A stretch of 50,652 bases of DNA, taken from Salinisphaera sp. (lineage in GTDB: Bacteria > Pseudomonadota > Gammaproteobacteria > Nevskiales > Salinisphaeraceae). The stretch spans positions 1 to 50,652 of the forward strand of contig JAQIBT010000049.1 of the NCBI GenBank assembly GCA_027858915.1. Direction: 5' to 3'. How positions within the stretch are numbered: position 1 is the first letter of the stretch; each line of letters begins with the position of its first letter. Positions 37,624-46,431 of the stretch are shown here, piece after piece. Position numbers and translations under genes: made by a program. Under the pieces are notes generated by a model. It saw only the letters and a list, made by a program, of their open reading frames with translations. It made no database searches and was not told the DNA's origin.

Positions 37624-38988
37624 GTGCCTGATACTCCGATCCCCGTTAGCCTCTGGTCGTTGCGCCGCGAGCTGTTCGCTCAGACCTGGCCGATGGCGAT
37701 CGGCGTACTGTCTCTGCTGGGTTTTCAGCTGGTTGATGCTGCGTTTGTGGCTCGTCTGGGTACGACCCCGCTGGCCGCGCAATCGTTCACCTTTCCGATC
37801 ACGTTTTTGATGATTGGCATTCAGGTGGGGTTGGGTATCGCGATTGCAGCTCTCATTTCGCGTCGTCTTGGCGCCGGTGAGCCCGAGCGCGCGCGTCGTC
37901 TGGGGAGCCTTGTGGTGTTTGGCGGCAGCTCAGCGATTGCGGTGCTGGCCATCGGGCTTTGGTTTGCCCACCGCCTGATCTTCAGCCGGCTCGGTGCCAC
38001 CGGCGACACGCTCGATCTGATCACGCCGTATTGGGCTTTCCAACTGCTGGCCAACTGGCTCGCGGCACTGCTGTATTTCGGCTATACCTTGTTTCGAGCA
38101 CATAACAACACGCGTCTGCCCGGTTTGTTGATGGTGCTGACAAGCCTGGCCAACGTGGTGCTTGATCCGATCCTGATATTTGGCCTGGGCCCGATTGGCG
38201 GCTTCGGTCTGCCCGGCGCGGCGATTGCGACTATCTGTTCGTTTGCGGTGGGGTTGGTGCTGCTGGTCTGGCAGTTGCAGGGTCGCGGCTGGCTGGCCTT
38301 TGACGGGCTGGTAGCCGAGGCACGGCGCTCGACCGGCTCGTTCATCGTGATTGCCGGCCCGGCGATGCTCAGCCAACTGATGCCGCCGCTGGCCGCGCTG
38401 GTCGCGACCGGCCTGATTGCCTCGCTGGGCGACCAGGCTGTAGCGGCCTGGGGCCTGCAGAGCCGTCTCGAGACCATGTCGCTGATGTTGGTGCTGGGGC
38501 TCACCATGTCGCTGCCACCTTGGCTTGGGCATTGCTACGGCGCCAACAACTGGCCGCGTATCCGGGCGCTCATGTATATCTCCGCGCAGGCTGTGATCAT
38601 CTGGCAGCTGACGCTGGGTGTTGCCATGGCACTGGCTGCGCCGTGGGTCGCCGCCGCGCTGTCCGGCAATCCCGCAGTGCAGGCGAGTATGACCACCCTG
38701 ATCCGCTTCATGTTGCCGAGCTATGCCTTGCTCGGCATCTGCATGTTGGTGGTATCAGCCTCGAACGCGCTCGGTTGGCCGTTGCGTGCGACGCTCATTT
38801 CTTTCGCCCGGCTGTTTGCCTGCTATCTGCCCTGCGTCGCACTGGGGGTATGGTTTGGCAGCATGACCTCTATTGCGATCGGCGCGCTGGCGGGTAACGT
38901 ACTGGCGGGCAGCATGGCGTGGATCGTCTTTCGAACCAGCCTCGCCCGTTTGTCAGCCGCCCAGACAGAGCCAAGCGAGGCGCGATGA
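37624..38988 (+). CDS. MATE-family multidrug efflux transporter
   Basis: A 454-residue protein with twelve hydrophobic helices in two repeats. The opening helix pair QTWPMAIGVLSLLGFQLVDA, with AAQSFTFPITFLMIGIQVGL, and the second-repeat segment GPAMLSQLMPPLAALVATGL with WGLQSRLETMSLMLVLGLTM, are typical of NorM-like MATE carriers. These export cationic drugs or metabolites in exchange for Na+ or H+. The start is a GTG at 37624. Its stop overlaps the start of the next gene by four bases (ATGA), so the nuclease-like protein is translationally coupled to it. Confidence 0.9.
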   Translation: MPDTPIPVSLWSLRRELFAQTWPMAIGVLSLLGFQLVDAAFVARLGTTPLAAQSFTFPITFLMIGIQVGLGIAIAALISRRLGAGEPERARRLGSLVVFGGSSAIAVLAIGLWFAHRLIFSRLGATGDTLDLITPYWAFQLLANWLAALLYFGYTLFRAHNNTRLPGLLMVLTSLANVVLDPILIFGLGPIGGFGLPGAAIATICSFAVGLVLLVWQLQGRGWLAFDGLVAEARRSTGSFIVIAGPAMLSQLMPPLAALVATGLIASLGDQAVAAWGLQSRLETMSLMLVLGLTMSLPPWLGHCYGANNWPRIRALMYISAQAVIIWQLTLGVAMALAAPWVAAALSGNPAVQASMTTLIRFMLPSYALLGICMLVVSASNALGWPLRATLISFARLFACYLPCVALGVWFGSMTSIAIGALAGNVLAGSMAWIVFRTSLARLSAAQTEPSEAR

Positions 38989-39701
38989 CCCAAAGCGACG
39001 CTGCCCACGTCGATAACAGCGCGCCCAGCCCGCTGCCGCGCCCACATGCCACCCGTCTGCGTCACTACTGGCGTACCCGCGGCTGGCCTTGTTACGACAA
39101 TCTCGACATTGATCTGATGGGCTGGGGATTGATCCGCGAGCAAGACGCCGTCGGTAACACGGCCAGCTGTTTTCATCTGACAGAGCAGGGTCAGGCCGCT
39201 CTGACCCAAAGCGTGACCCGCAATCGCCGCGCGCGGAGTCGGCACACAGAAGCCACCCGGGCGACAGCGCAGTATCTGACCGATAGCGGTCGGTTGGTGT
39301 TTACCGAGTTGTCTGTGCGCACCGAACTGGACGGCCGCTGGCGTACCTGCAAACCGGATGTCTTTTCCCTGGTTCGCGGGCTTCGGGCCGATCATCTCGC
39401 GCCGCAGGTGCACGAGATCAAGGTAAGCCGTGCAGACCTGCTGGGCGAGCTGCGAACCGCCAAGATCGAGCGCTACCGCGAACTCGCGGCCTCGATCTAT
39501 TTCGTGATTGCCGAAGGTATTGCCGAGCCGGACGAGATTCCGACTGATTACGGCGTCGCCATCTGGCAGGCCGACGACCATTACCGGCTGGCGCGTCGTG
39601 CGCCGGTTGCTGAGTACCAGATCGAGACGAGCCACTGGATGGCGCTGGCGCGCGCACAGCCGTTTGCGGCCGAGCACAGTTCGCCGCAGCTGCTGCTCTG
39701 A
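38985..39701 (+). CDS. PD-(D/E)XK-type protein with winged-helix N-terminus (MmcB-like)
   Basis: A 238-residue soluble protein. Residues 20-80 look like a winged helix (ATRLRHYWRTRGWPCYDNLD then ASCFHLTEQGQAALTQSV). The C-terminal part has CKPDVFSLV (122-130) and VHEIKVSRADLLGELR (142-157). The PD...ExK pattern at Asp125, Glu144 and Lys146 fits the restriction-endonuclease-like fold, and EIKVSRADLL resembles MmcB-type DNA repair proteins. No biochemical role is known to me. It starts inside the stop of the MATE gene, so both are made from one mRNA. The functional link between exporter and nuclease-like protein is unknown. Confidence 0.65.
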   Translation: MTQSDAAHVDNSAPSPLPRPHATRLRHYWRTRGWPCYDNLDIDLMGWGLIREQDAVGNTASCFHLTEQGQAALTQSVTRNRRARSRHTEATRATAQYLTDSGRLVFTELSVRTELDGRWRTCKPDVFSLVRGLRADHLAPQVHEIKVSRADLLGELRTAKIERYRELAASIYFVIAEGIAEPDEIPTDYGVAIWQADDHYRLARRAPVAEYQIETSHWMALARAQPFAAEHSSPQLLL

Positions 39702-39835
39702 TCGCCGTTGGCCTGCAATGCGGGCGTGGATTCGTATGACTGACGGACATTTGCCGGACTTCGCTAGAGACGTCTGGTGTCGTCGCAATGATCAACTGGA
39801 TGATGTCGTGCGGCACTTTGGCTTACCATGCGCGC

Positions 39836-40486
39836 ATGAACAATCTCTCCAGCAATTATCCCGGCGCACGCAACGTCGCTCGTGTGCATTTTCGACTGCG
39901 CCTGGCGGTGCTGCTGATCGTGTTGCTCACACTGTGCAGCGGCCTGTCGGGCTGCGGGGTAAACAGCATCCCGCGCGATAATCAGGCGGTCCAGGCGGCC
40001 TGGGCGCAGGTTCAGAACGAGTATCAGCGCCGCGCCGATCTGGTGCCCAACCTGGTGCAGACGGTCAAGGGCTATGCCAAGCAGGAGCGCGAGACGCTGA
40101 CCGCGGTCACTGAGGCCCGCGCGAAGGCAACATCGGTCCAGGTCGATGCCAGCACGATCGATGATCCCAAGAAACTTCAGCAATATACGCAGGCGCAGGG
40201 CAAGCTGTCCGGGGCGCTCGGGCGCTTGCTGGCGGTATCGGAGCGGTATCCCGATCTGAAGTCCAACCAGAACTTTCTGGCGCTGCAATCGCAGCTGGAA
40301 GGCACGGAAAACCGGATTGCCGTGGCGCGCCGTGATTACATTCAGGCGGTACAGAAATACAACACCGAACTGGTGACATTCCCGGGCCGTATCTGGCACT
40401 CGATGATGTACAGCGACATGAAACCGCACGCCAATTTCCAAGCTACAGCGGATAACGCAGACCAGGCGCCCAAGGTTAAGTTCTGA
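39836..40486 (+). CDS. LemA-family lipoprotein
   Basis: A 216-residue protein with a basic N-terminus, a hydrophobic helix and a lipobox ending LSGC (Cys40). It continues as a LemA protein: AWAQVQNEYQRRADLVPNLV, VKGYAKQERETLTAVTEARA and the end FQATADNADQAPKVKF. LemA folds as a long four-helix bundle outside the cytoplasm, and its role is poorly known. The ATG at 39836 is chosen because the short sequence before it does not match the family. Its stop shares one base with the start of the TPM gene (TGATG). Confidence 0.9.
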   Translation: MNNLSSNYPGARNVARVHFRLRLAVLLIVLLTLCSGLSGCGVNSIPRDNQAVQAAWAQVQNEYQRRADLVPNLVQTVKGYAKQERETLTAVTEARAKATSVQVDASTIDDPKKLQQYTQAQGKLSGALGRLLAVSERYPDLKSNQNFLALQSQLEGTENRIAVARRDYIQAVQKYNTELVTFPGRIWHSMMYSDMKPHANFQATADNADQAPKVKF

Positions 40487-41256
40487 TGACCCTGTCGCGA
40501 TGTCTCTGGCGACAGTGGATGCTGTTGTGGCTGTGCCTCCTGGTGGCCTGTGCTGCCTCGGCAGCGCCGAATTTTCCCAAGCTCACCGGCCGGGTCGTGG
40601 ATAACGCGAACATGCTGGATGCGCCCACGCAATCACGGCTCACCGATATGCTCGCTGCCTTCGAGCAGAAAAGCGGCGATCAGATCGTTGTCGTGACCTT
40701 GCCGAATCTTGGCGGCAATACGATCGAAACCTACGGCTATCAGCTCGGTCGGGCCTGGGGCATCGGCCAGAAGAAAAAAGACAACGGCGCGCTGCTGATC
40801 ATCGCCAAGAAGGAACACAAGATCCGGATCGAAGTGGGTTACGGGCTCGAAGGCAAAATGACCGATGCGCAGTCATCGATCATCATCCACAGCATCATTG
40901 AGCCGGCTTTCAAGAAAGGCGACTTCGATAGCGGCGTGCTCAAGGGCACCGCCGCGATGGTGCAGGTGCTGGGCGGCAATCCACTGGCCGAGCCCAAGCG
41001 TAGTGCGCGGCAATCGAACGGCAAGCCGTCGATACTGCATACCCTGGGGTTCTTCGGACTGATGGTTGCTATCGTGTTCCTGTTTGGCGGCGGCGGCGGT
41101 GGTGGCCGCGGCGGTCGTCGACGGCGGCGCTCCGGCATGCCCTGGTTCCTGCCCATCGGTGGCATGGGCGGTGGCTCGGGCGGTGGATTTGGTGGCGGCG
41201 GCTTCTCCGGTGGCGGTGGCGGTTTCGGAGGCGGCGGCGCCTCTGGCGGCTGGTAA
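40486..41256 (+). CDS. TPM-domain protein, YgcG-like, Gly-rich tail
   Basis: A 256-residue exported membrane protein. A signal peptide (cleavage near CAASAAPN) precedes a TPM domain at about 35-165 (LTGRVVDNANMLDAPTQSRL; QIVVVTLPNLGGNTIETYGY; NGALLIIAKKEHKIRIEVGY). A membrane helix (ILHTLGFFGLMVAIVFLFGG) follows, with an Arg patch, then a C-terminal tail of Gly, Ser and Phe repeats ending GASGGW. This is the normal YgcG design. TPM domains can have phosphatase activity, and with LemA the genes may act in membrane quality control. It is coupled to lemA by a one-base overlap. Confidence 0.9.
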   Translation: MTLSRCLWRQWMLLWLCLLVACAASAAPNFPKLTGRVVDNANMLDAPTQSRLTDMLAAFEQKSGDQIVVVTLPNLGGNTIETYGYQLGRAWGIGQKKKDNGALLIIAKKEHKIRIEVGYGLEGKMTDAQSSIIIHSIIEPAFKKGDFDSGVLKGTAAMVQVLGGNPLAEPKRSARQSNGKPSILHTLGFFGLMVAIVFLFGGGGGGGRGGRRRRRSGMPWFLPIGGMGGGSGGGFGGGGFSGGGGGFGGGGASGGW

Positions 41257-41268
41257 GGAATAATCTAA

Positions 41269-41886
41269 ATGAGCCTGCTGAACGAACAATCCCGAACCGC
41301 AGTGGCCGAGGCCATCACCCGTGCCGAGAAAAGCACCGACGCTGAACTGGTGACCGTGCTGGCGCCACAGGCTGACGACTATCGCTGGATCGGCCTGCTG
41401 TGGGCCGGGGTAATCGCACTGTTGCTGCCGGGGGCGGTGGTGTTCTTTCCGAGCTGGGTGGATACTCGCACGCTGGTGTTGCTGCAATGGGCCTGCTTTG
41501 TGTTGCTGGGTGCGTTGTTCCAGTGGCCGGCAATCACCCCGCGGCTGGTGCCGCGTTCGGTGCGTCATGATCGGGCGGCGTTGCTCGCCCGCAGCCAGTT
41601 CCTGGCGCAGAACCTGCACCGCACGGCCGGAGCTACCGGCATGCTCATCTTCGTATCCGAGGCCGAGCGCTATGTCGAAATCCTGGTGGATCACGGCATC
41701 GCGAGCCGGCTTGATGACAGTACGTGGTCTTCCATTGTGGATCGGTTCGCTGGCCAGGTAGCGCACGGACACACCGAGCAGGGCTTTCTTGAGTGCATCG
41801 AGTCCTGTGGTCAGCATCTGGCCGCGGCGCTTCCGGCAACCAGCGAGCGGAATGAGCTTCCGAATCGTCTGGTCGTGCTTGAGTGA
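41269..41886 (+). CDS. Second TPM-domain membrane protein
   Basis: A 205-residue protein with two central membrane helices (WIGLLWAGVIALLLPGAVVF and a second around LLQWACFVLLGALF) inserted in a TPM domain. Its parts are AEAITRAEKSTDAELVTVLA before, and TAGATGMLIFVSEAERYVEI with the LVDHGIASRLDDSTW segment after, the helices. It lies 12 bases behind the YgcG-like gene. The lemA-TPM-TPM order is common in proteobacteria. No signal peptide is present, so both ends are probably on the cytoplasmic side or in a hairpin arrangement. Confidence 0.85.
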   Translation: MSLLNEQSRTAVAEAITRAEKSTDAELVTVLAPQADDYRWIGLLWAGVIALLLPGAVVFFPSWVDTRTLVLLQWACFVLLGALFQWPAITPRLVPRSVRHDRAALLARSQFLAQNLHRTAGATGMLIFVSEAERYVEILVDHGIASRLDDSTWSSIVDRFAGQVAHGHTEQGFLECIESCGQHLAAALPATSERNELPNRLVVLE

Positions 41887-41993
41887 GTCGGCCACAACCG
41901 CCTGTGAAGTTTTGACTGATCTGGCGTAAATTGAACTCAAGCTGGGCGTAATTGCTAGACTGTCCGGCTTTTCTGCGACCCACCGGGGGCGAG

Positions 41994-42497
41994 ATGGGCA
42001 ACGAGAGACCTTTGGTCGGCATCATCATGGGTTCCACATCCGATTGGGACACCATGAATCATGCCCACGAAATACTCACCGAGTTCGGTGTGGCTCATGA
42101 GTGTCGTGTCGTGTCGGCCCATCGCACCCCGGAGCTGATGCGCGACTATGCCCACAGCGCCGAAGCACGCGGGCTTGAGGTGATCATCGCCGGCGCCGGC
42201 GGTGCGGCGCATCTGCCCGGCATGGTCGCGGCGCAGACCCTGGTTCCGGTGCTCGGTGTGCCGGTGCAAAGTCGGGCCTTGCAGGGCATCGATTCGTTGC
42301 TGTCAATAGTGCAGATGCCCGGCGGCGTACCAACGGCCACGTTCGCCATCGGCAACTCGGGCGCCCGAAACGCCGCCCTGTTCGCGGTCGCCCAGCTGTC
42401 GATCCAGCGACCGGATCTGCGTGAGAAACTTGCAGACTATCGTCAGCGTCAAGCCGACAAGGTCACTCGCGATACGCTGCCGGGGGCCGACCAGTGA
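41994..42497 (+). CDS. purE: N5-carboxyaminoimidazole ribonucleotide mutase
   Basis: This 167-residue class I PurE converts N5-CAIR to CAIR in purine synthesis. The active-site motifs GSTSDWDTM (13-21), SAHRTPELM and [10 protein letters not shown] are all present, and [20 protein letters not shown] is near the C-terminus. Class I goes with PurK, which follows with a four-base overlap. The ATG at 41994 has a G-rich site (GGGGG at 41985-41989) upstream; the in-frame extension before it is not conserved. The enzyme is an octamer in the cytoplasm in known cases. Confidence 0.95.
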   Translation: MGNERPLVGIIMGSTSDWDTMNHAHEILTEFGVAHECRVVSAHRTPELMRDYAHSAEARGLEVIIAGAGGAAHLPGMVAAQTLVPVLGVPVQSRALQGIDSLLSIVQMPGGVPTATFAIGNSGARNAALFAVAQLSIQRPDLREKLADYRQRQADKVTRDTLPGADQ

Positions 42498-43657
42498 GCG
42501 CCGGCAAGTCCCGCGTCATTCTGCCGGGCGCGACCATCGGCGTGCTGGGTAGTGGCCAGCTAGGACGGATGTTCGCCTTGTCGGCCCGGCGCATGGGCTA
42601 TCGCGTTCATACCTTCTCACCGGGCGACGACACGCCCATGGGTCAGGTTGCCGACCGCGAAGCGGTAGGTGACTACAACGATCTCTCGGCAGTCGCCGAG
42701 TTCGCGGCGCGGGTAGACGCGGTGACGTTCGAGTTCGAGAACGTCCCGTTCGAGGCGGCGGCGGCCGCAGCCGAACATGCGCCGGTTCGACCGGGTGGCC
42801 GCGTGCTGCATATTGCCCAGCATCGCCAGCGAGAGAAGGATTTTCTGGCCTCAGCCGGCTTTCCGACGGCCCCATTCGAGCACGTGCCCGACCGGGCCGC
42901 CCTAGACGGCGCGATCAGCCGGCTGGGTACCCCCTGTGTCTTGAAGACGGCGGGTTTTGGTTACGACGGCAAGGGCCAGTTCGTGATCAAGTCGCCGACC
43001 CAAGCTGACGCGGCCTGGCAATCGATCGGCGCGGGCGAGGCGGTACTCGAAGGCTTTGTCGATTTCGACTGCGAGATATCAGTTGTCGCGGCGCGCGGTT
43101 CCGACGGCGAGTTTGCGCACTTCGGCGTCACTGAAAACCGCCACCGCGATCATATTCTGGATGTATCGATCCCCGATCCCGATCTCGATCCTGCGATCAT
43201 CGGCTCGGCGATCGAGATGGCACACGGCGTGCTGGATGCACTCGAAGTGGTCGGCGTGCTGTGCGTGGAATTCTTTCTGGGCGCCGACGGCACGCTGCGC
43301 ATCAACGAGCTGGCGCCGCGCCCGCACAACTCCGGACATTTTTCATTCGATGCCTGTGTGACCAGCCAGTTCGAACAACAGCTGCGCGCGGTCTGTAGCC
43401 TGCCTCTGGGTGATACGCGCCGGCTACGCCCCTCGGCCATGGTGAATCTGCTGGGTGACCTGTGGGCCGATGGTTTGCCCGATTGGCAGGTAGCATTGCA
43501 GGATCGAGCGCTCAAGCTGCATCTCTATGGCAAGGCCGATGCCCGACCGGGCCGCAAGATGGGTCATATGACCGTCTTTGCCGACGACGGCGAGCAGGCC
43601 GCGGCAAGGGCCATCGCCGCGCGCGGGCGCCTGATCGCACGCCACCAGCGCTCTTGA
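42494..43657 (+). CDS. purK: 5-(carboxyamino)imidazole ribonucleotide synthase
   Basis: This 387-residue ATP-grasp enzyme makes N5-CAIR from AIR, bicarbonate and ATP and hands it to PurE. It has the N-terminal [20 protein letters not shown], the ATP-grasp core [35 protein letters not shown], the metal-binding [20 protein letters not shown] and [20 protein letters not shown]. The GTG start overlaps the purE stop (GTGA), so the pair is coupled. Its own stop overlaps the TTG start of the FUSC-like gene. Confidence 0.95.
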   Translation: MSAGKSRVILPGATIGVLGSGQLGRMFALSARRMGYRVHTFSPGDDTPMGQVADREAVGDYNDLSAVAEFAARVDAVTFEFENVPFEAAAAAAEHAPVRPGGRVLHIAQHRQREKDFLASAGFPTAPFEHVPDRAALDGAISRLGTPCVLKTAGFGYDGKGQFVIKSPTQADAAWQSIGAGEAVLEGFVDFDCEISVVAARGSDGEFAHFGVTENRHRDHILDVSIPDPDLDPAIIGSAIEMAHGVLDALEVVGVLCVEFFLGADGTLRINELAPRPHNSGHFSFDACVTSQFEQQLRAVCSLPLGDTRRLRPSAMVNLLGDLWADGLPDWQVALQDRALKLHLYGKADARPGRKMGHMTVFADDGEQAAARAIAARGRLIARHQRS

Positions 43658-44748
43658 GGCGACGGTTCACCGCGCTGCGCAGGAGAATCGGCCACCGCGG
43701 CCTGTTCGGATACGGCCTGCATCTTGCTCGTTCACCTTATTTTCGATATCGCAACGCGCGCTACCTGCACGGTTTGCGCGTAGCGGTCGCCATGGCCAGC
43801 TCGATTGCGCTGACCAGCGCTCTGGGCGTCCCGCATGGCTTCTGGGCTTCGGTGACGCTTCTGGTGGTTATCGGCGGCCTCCAGCATCATGGCAATATTC
43901 GCAAGAAAGCGTTCGAGCGCGGGCTGGCTACGGCGATCGGCGCGATGCTGGGACTGTTATTGATCGCCCAGCATCATCTGATTGGTTCATCCGTGCTGAC
44001 CTACGCTCTGGCGTCGGTCCTGGCCGGCGCCTGCGCCTACTACGCGGTCGGCAAGGCCGGTTACGTCGCGCTGCTGACTGCGATCACGCTCGTAATTGTC
44101 GCCGGGCAGGGCGACAACCCGATCGATATTGGCCTTTGGCGCGCGTTCAACGTTGCGCTCGGTACTATGATCGCACTGCTGTTTTCGTTTGCGTTCCCGC
44201 TGTATGCAACCTACGACTGGCGCTTTCGACTGGCAGACAATCTGCGTGAGTGTGCCCGTCTTTATGCCCGCGTGATGATCGGAACCCCGATTACCGCAGA
44301 CGAACAGGTCGAGGTGTTCGTGCGGCTGTCCGGACGGTTGGTGGCGCTGCGGTCGTTGATCGCGCCGGTCGCCAAGGAACTGAAGGTGCCCGCGGAGCGA
44401 CTCGAGGAAATACAGCGCCTGCATCGCTCGATACTCAGTGGGCTCGAGATCCTCGCCGTATCAGCCCGACAACGCGCCAATAAACCAGAGTGGGGGACGA
44501 GTTACGATACGCTTACTGCTCATCGCTCGGCTATCCGAGTGATATTGCTGGCCTGCGCCAGAGCGCTGCGTTCCGGGGATACAACCGCCCTTGCAGCGCT
44601 CACTCTTGACGATAACCGGCTTGCGTCCGGCATCGAGCCGGACACGGCCTTGGCGTACGAGATGCAAGGGTCCTATTGGCTGGCCCAGCAATTGGCTGAA
44701 CAGGCCTCTCAGTTGGCAAACGAAATTGCGCCGATTGCACTCAAGTGA
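43654..44748 (+). CDS. FUSC-type aromatic acid exporter-like membrane protein
   Basis: A 364-residue protein. A basic N-terminus ([20 protein letters not shown]) leads to six hydrophobic helices between about 40 and 190, with VPHGFWASVTLLVVIGGLQH and RKKAFERGLATAIGAMLGLL, the FUSC/YccS/AaeB signature of a W-containing helix followed by a basic loop. The C-terminal 170 residues are helical and soluble. Family members export aromatic carboxylates or similar compounds, but here the substrate is unknown. The TTG at 43654 overlaps the purK stop (TTGA). The longer upstream frame lies inside purK and is not used. Confidence 0.8.
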   Translation: MRRRFTALRRRIGHRGLFGYGLHLARSPYFRYRNARYLHGLRVAVAMASSIALTSALGVPHGFWASVTLLVVIGGLQHHGNIRKKAFERGLATAIGAMLGLLLIAQHHLIGSSVLTYALASVLAGACAYYAVGKAGYVALLTAITLVIVAGQGDNPIDIGLWRAFNVALGTMIALLFSFAFPLYATYDWRFRLADNLRECARLYARVMIGTPITADEQVEVFVRLSGRLVALRSLIAPVAKELKVPAERLEEIQRLHRSILSGLEILAVSARQRANKPEWGTSYDTLTAHRSAIRVILLACARALRSGDTTALAALTLDDNRLASGIEPDTALAYEMQGSYWLAQQLAEQASQLANEIAPIALK

Positions 44749-44883
44749 GCGCCGAGACGTTTTGCCGCCGCAAGCAAACAGATGGCGCACAGGTAGGTAG
44801 AAGGTGGCTTGCAATATTCATCGATGAACTCTGGAAATGCGTGTTACCTTCGAACGACGAACACCTCAAGGAACATCCCAGAC

Positions 44884-45741
44884 ATGCATAATCTGAAAAG
44901 ACAGACACATATCGCCGCTGCTTGCGCGCTTGCCCTGAGCGCTGTTATTGCCAGTGCCCCCGCGTTCGCAAAAAAAAGCCAGACGGAACACGTTCGGGGC
45001 ACCATCGAGTCAACCTCCAACAACGGCTTCACCGTCAAAACCAATGACGGGCAGATGCGGAAGGTCACGATGTCGTCCTCGACCAGGCTGTCGACAGTGA
45101 TGCCCGGCGATCTGTCCAACATCAAGAAAGGCACGTACATCGGTACTGCCAACGTCAAACGCGATGGCAATAATCAGGCGCTGGAAATGGTGATTTTCCC
45201 GGCATCGATGAAAGGCGCAGGCCTTGGTGATTACGGATGGGACATGTCACCGTCGATGAGGCAGCAGCTGTCCGGCGGCGGCAGCCAGACGTCGGGTTCC
45301 AGCATGACCAATGGTACGGTCACTTCGAACAACAGCGGCTCCATGGCAGCGGGCTCCAGCATGACCAACGGCACTGTCACTTCCGCCAGTGGCAGCTCCA
45401 TGAGCTCGGGATCGAGCATGACCAACGGCACGGTCGAGTCGAAAAGCTCGGGTTCGATGTCTGCTGACGATAACTCGGGTTCCGGTAACTCGAGCATGAC
45501 CAACGGAACGGTCAGCAAAACGTCCAAAAGCAATCAGATGCTGACGTTGAAGGTGGACTACGGTAAAGGCAGCAAGACCATCCAGGTGCCGGCCGATGTG
45601 CCGACCGTCAAGGTCGGAAAAGGCCAGAAGTCGGATATCGTCAAGGGCGCCCACGTGTTCGTGGCCGGACCGCAGGGCGGTAATCCGCTCAAGGCGAAAT
45701 TCGTAGCAGTTGGCGTCAACGGCACCGTTCCGCCGATGTAA
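44884..45741 (+). CDS. Exported protein with beta-barrel-like domains and Ser/Thr repeats
   Basis: A 285-residue secreted protein with a signal peptide (ALALSAVIASAPAFA, about 10-29). An N-terminal block TEHVRGTIESTSNNGFTVKT with a second VPTVKVGKGQKSDIVKGAHV block near the end resembles the DUF5666/OB-like pattern of extracytoplasmic proteins. Between them lies a low-complexity region with four copies of SSMTNGTV (45298, 45355, 45412 and 45490) spaced 57, 57 and 78 bases apart. Function is unknown. The ATG at 44884 fits the signal peptide. Two hairpins follow, the second with a T-run. Confidence 0.75.
   Translation: MHNLKRQTHIAAACALALSAVIASAPAFAKKSQTEHVRGTIESTSNNGFTVKTNDGQMRKVTMSSSTRLSTVMPGDLSNIKKGTYIGTANVKRDGNNQALEMVIFPASMKGAGLGDYGWDMSPSMRQQLSGGGSQTSGSSMTNGTVTSNNSGSMAAGSSMTNGTVTSASGSSMSSGSSMTNGTVESKSSGSMSADDNSGSGNSSMTNGTVSKTSKSNQMLTLKVDYGKGSKTIQVPADVPTVKVGKGQKSDIVKGAHVFVAGPQGGNPLKAKFVAVGVNGTVPPM
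45298..45516 (+). repeat. In-frame tandem repeat in exported protein gene
   Basis: Four copies of a 24-base unit encoding SSMTNGTV start at 45298, 45355, 45412 and 45490. Spacing is 57, 57 and 78 bases, all multiples of three. Third-codon differences between copies (for example AATGGT and AACGGC for Asn-Gly) suggest the copies are not recent. Confidence 0.85.
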
Positions 45742-45756
45742 TCGCACTATATGGCG

Positions 45757-45825
45757 TGGGCGGTCTGTTGGCCGCCCATCGATCAATGGAAACAGTCTGA
45801 AGGCGCCCGCCATTGCGCCTTTTTT
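45757..45825 (+). terminator. Double hairpin terminator after the exported protein gene
   Basis: TGGGCGG/CCGCCCA (45757-45778) is followed by AAGGCGC/GCGCCTT (45800-45821), with six Ts at 45820-45825. The second structure is a good rho-independent terminator for the plus strand. Confidence 0.82.
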
Positions 45826-45844
45826 CTACCCGCTGCGCGACAGG

Positions 45845-45955
45845 CTACTCAGCCTCGGGCTCGTCGGGCCGGTGGGCTGATTCACGCGAAGCAGGCAGAT
45901 TGGTTTTGCCGGCGACGAGCAGGCCGTCCGCACCGGGCAGAGAAAGCCGCTCCAT
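45845..45955 (-). CDS. Small ORF overlapping the thioesterase stop (36 aa)
   Basis: On the minus strand the thioesterase stop TGA shares its A with an ATG (TGATG), opening a 36-residue frame that starts MERLSLPGADGLLVAGKTNL, is acidic at the end and stops at 45845. The overlap is the kind used for translational coupling. I recognise no family, and it could equally be a remnant of a lost gene or chance. It ends 20 bases from the terminator of the convergent gene. Confidence 0.3.
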   Translation of the reverse strand: MERLSLPGADGLLVAGKTNLPASRESAHRPDEPEAE

Positions 45956-46344
45956 CAGTCATCTCGACGATCGCTGGCGTAGGTGATCTCGGTCTTGCCG
46001 TGTGGCTTGGGCTGGCCGTTTTCGTCGACGCTGACAAACACGATCTCGTCGATGGTGAGAATTGATTTACGCGTGATCTTGTTGCGGACCTCGCAGCACA
46101 TGGTCAGCGATGTTCGGCCAAAATGCGTTGCCATGATGCCCAGTTCAATGACGTCGCTCTGAACCGCCGTGGACACGAAATTGATTTCCGAGATGTACTT
46201 GGTGACGATACGCGAGTTCTCGAGCTGGATGATCGCGTAGATCGCGGCTTCCTCGTCGATCCATCGCAGCAGACTGCCGCCAAACAGCGTGCCGTTGGGA
46301 TTGAGGTCTTCTGGCTTGATCCATTTACGCGTATGAAAATTCAT
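45955..46344 (-). CDS. Acyl-CoA thioesterase, YciA-like hot-dog fold
   Basis: A 129-residue single hot-dog domain. NPNGTLFGGSLLRWIDEEAA (about 15-34) carries the N..G..FGG..L.W.DE motif with the catalytic Asp of the YciA/BACH-type thioesterases. IDEIVFVSVDENGQPKPHGK near the C-terminus closes the conserved core. It hydrolyses acyl-CoA to free acid and CoA in the cytoplasm; chain-length preference is unknown. The ATG at 46344 is preferred behind a GGGGA; an ATG at 46365 would add seven residues. It is divergent from hrpA with 87 bases between. Confidence 0.9.
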   Translation of the reverse strand: MNFHTRKWIKPEDLNPNGTLFGGSLLRWIDEEAAIYAIIQLENSRIVTKYISEINFVSTAVQSDVIELGIMATHFGRTSLTMCCEVRNKITRKSILTIDEIVFVSVDENGQPKPHGKTEITYASDRRDD

Positions 46345-46431
46345 CGGACGTCCCCACAAAGACATCCAGCTTACTGCAAGACGGACAAACGATCTGCGCT
46401 GCAACAGCCTGATCGATTTTCGAGGCATTAA

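Noticed and set aside
41080-41250. Dense short GGCGGC-type repeats
   Set aside because: They encode the Gly-rich tail that is normal for YgcG-type TPM proteins; there are no spacers or palindromes of a CRISPR array.
39836-41886. lemA-TPM-TPM as a new system
   Set aside because: This cluster is widespread in proteobacteria; its function is poorly known but the arrangement is not new.
43462-43653. Upstream extension of the FUSC-like gene
   Set aside because: These codons lie inside purK in another frame and give an Arg-rich non-membrane sequence; the TTG at 43654 overlapping the purK stop is a better start.
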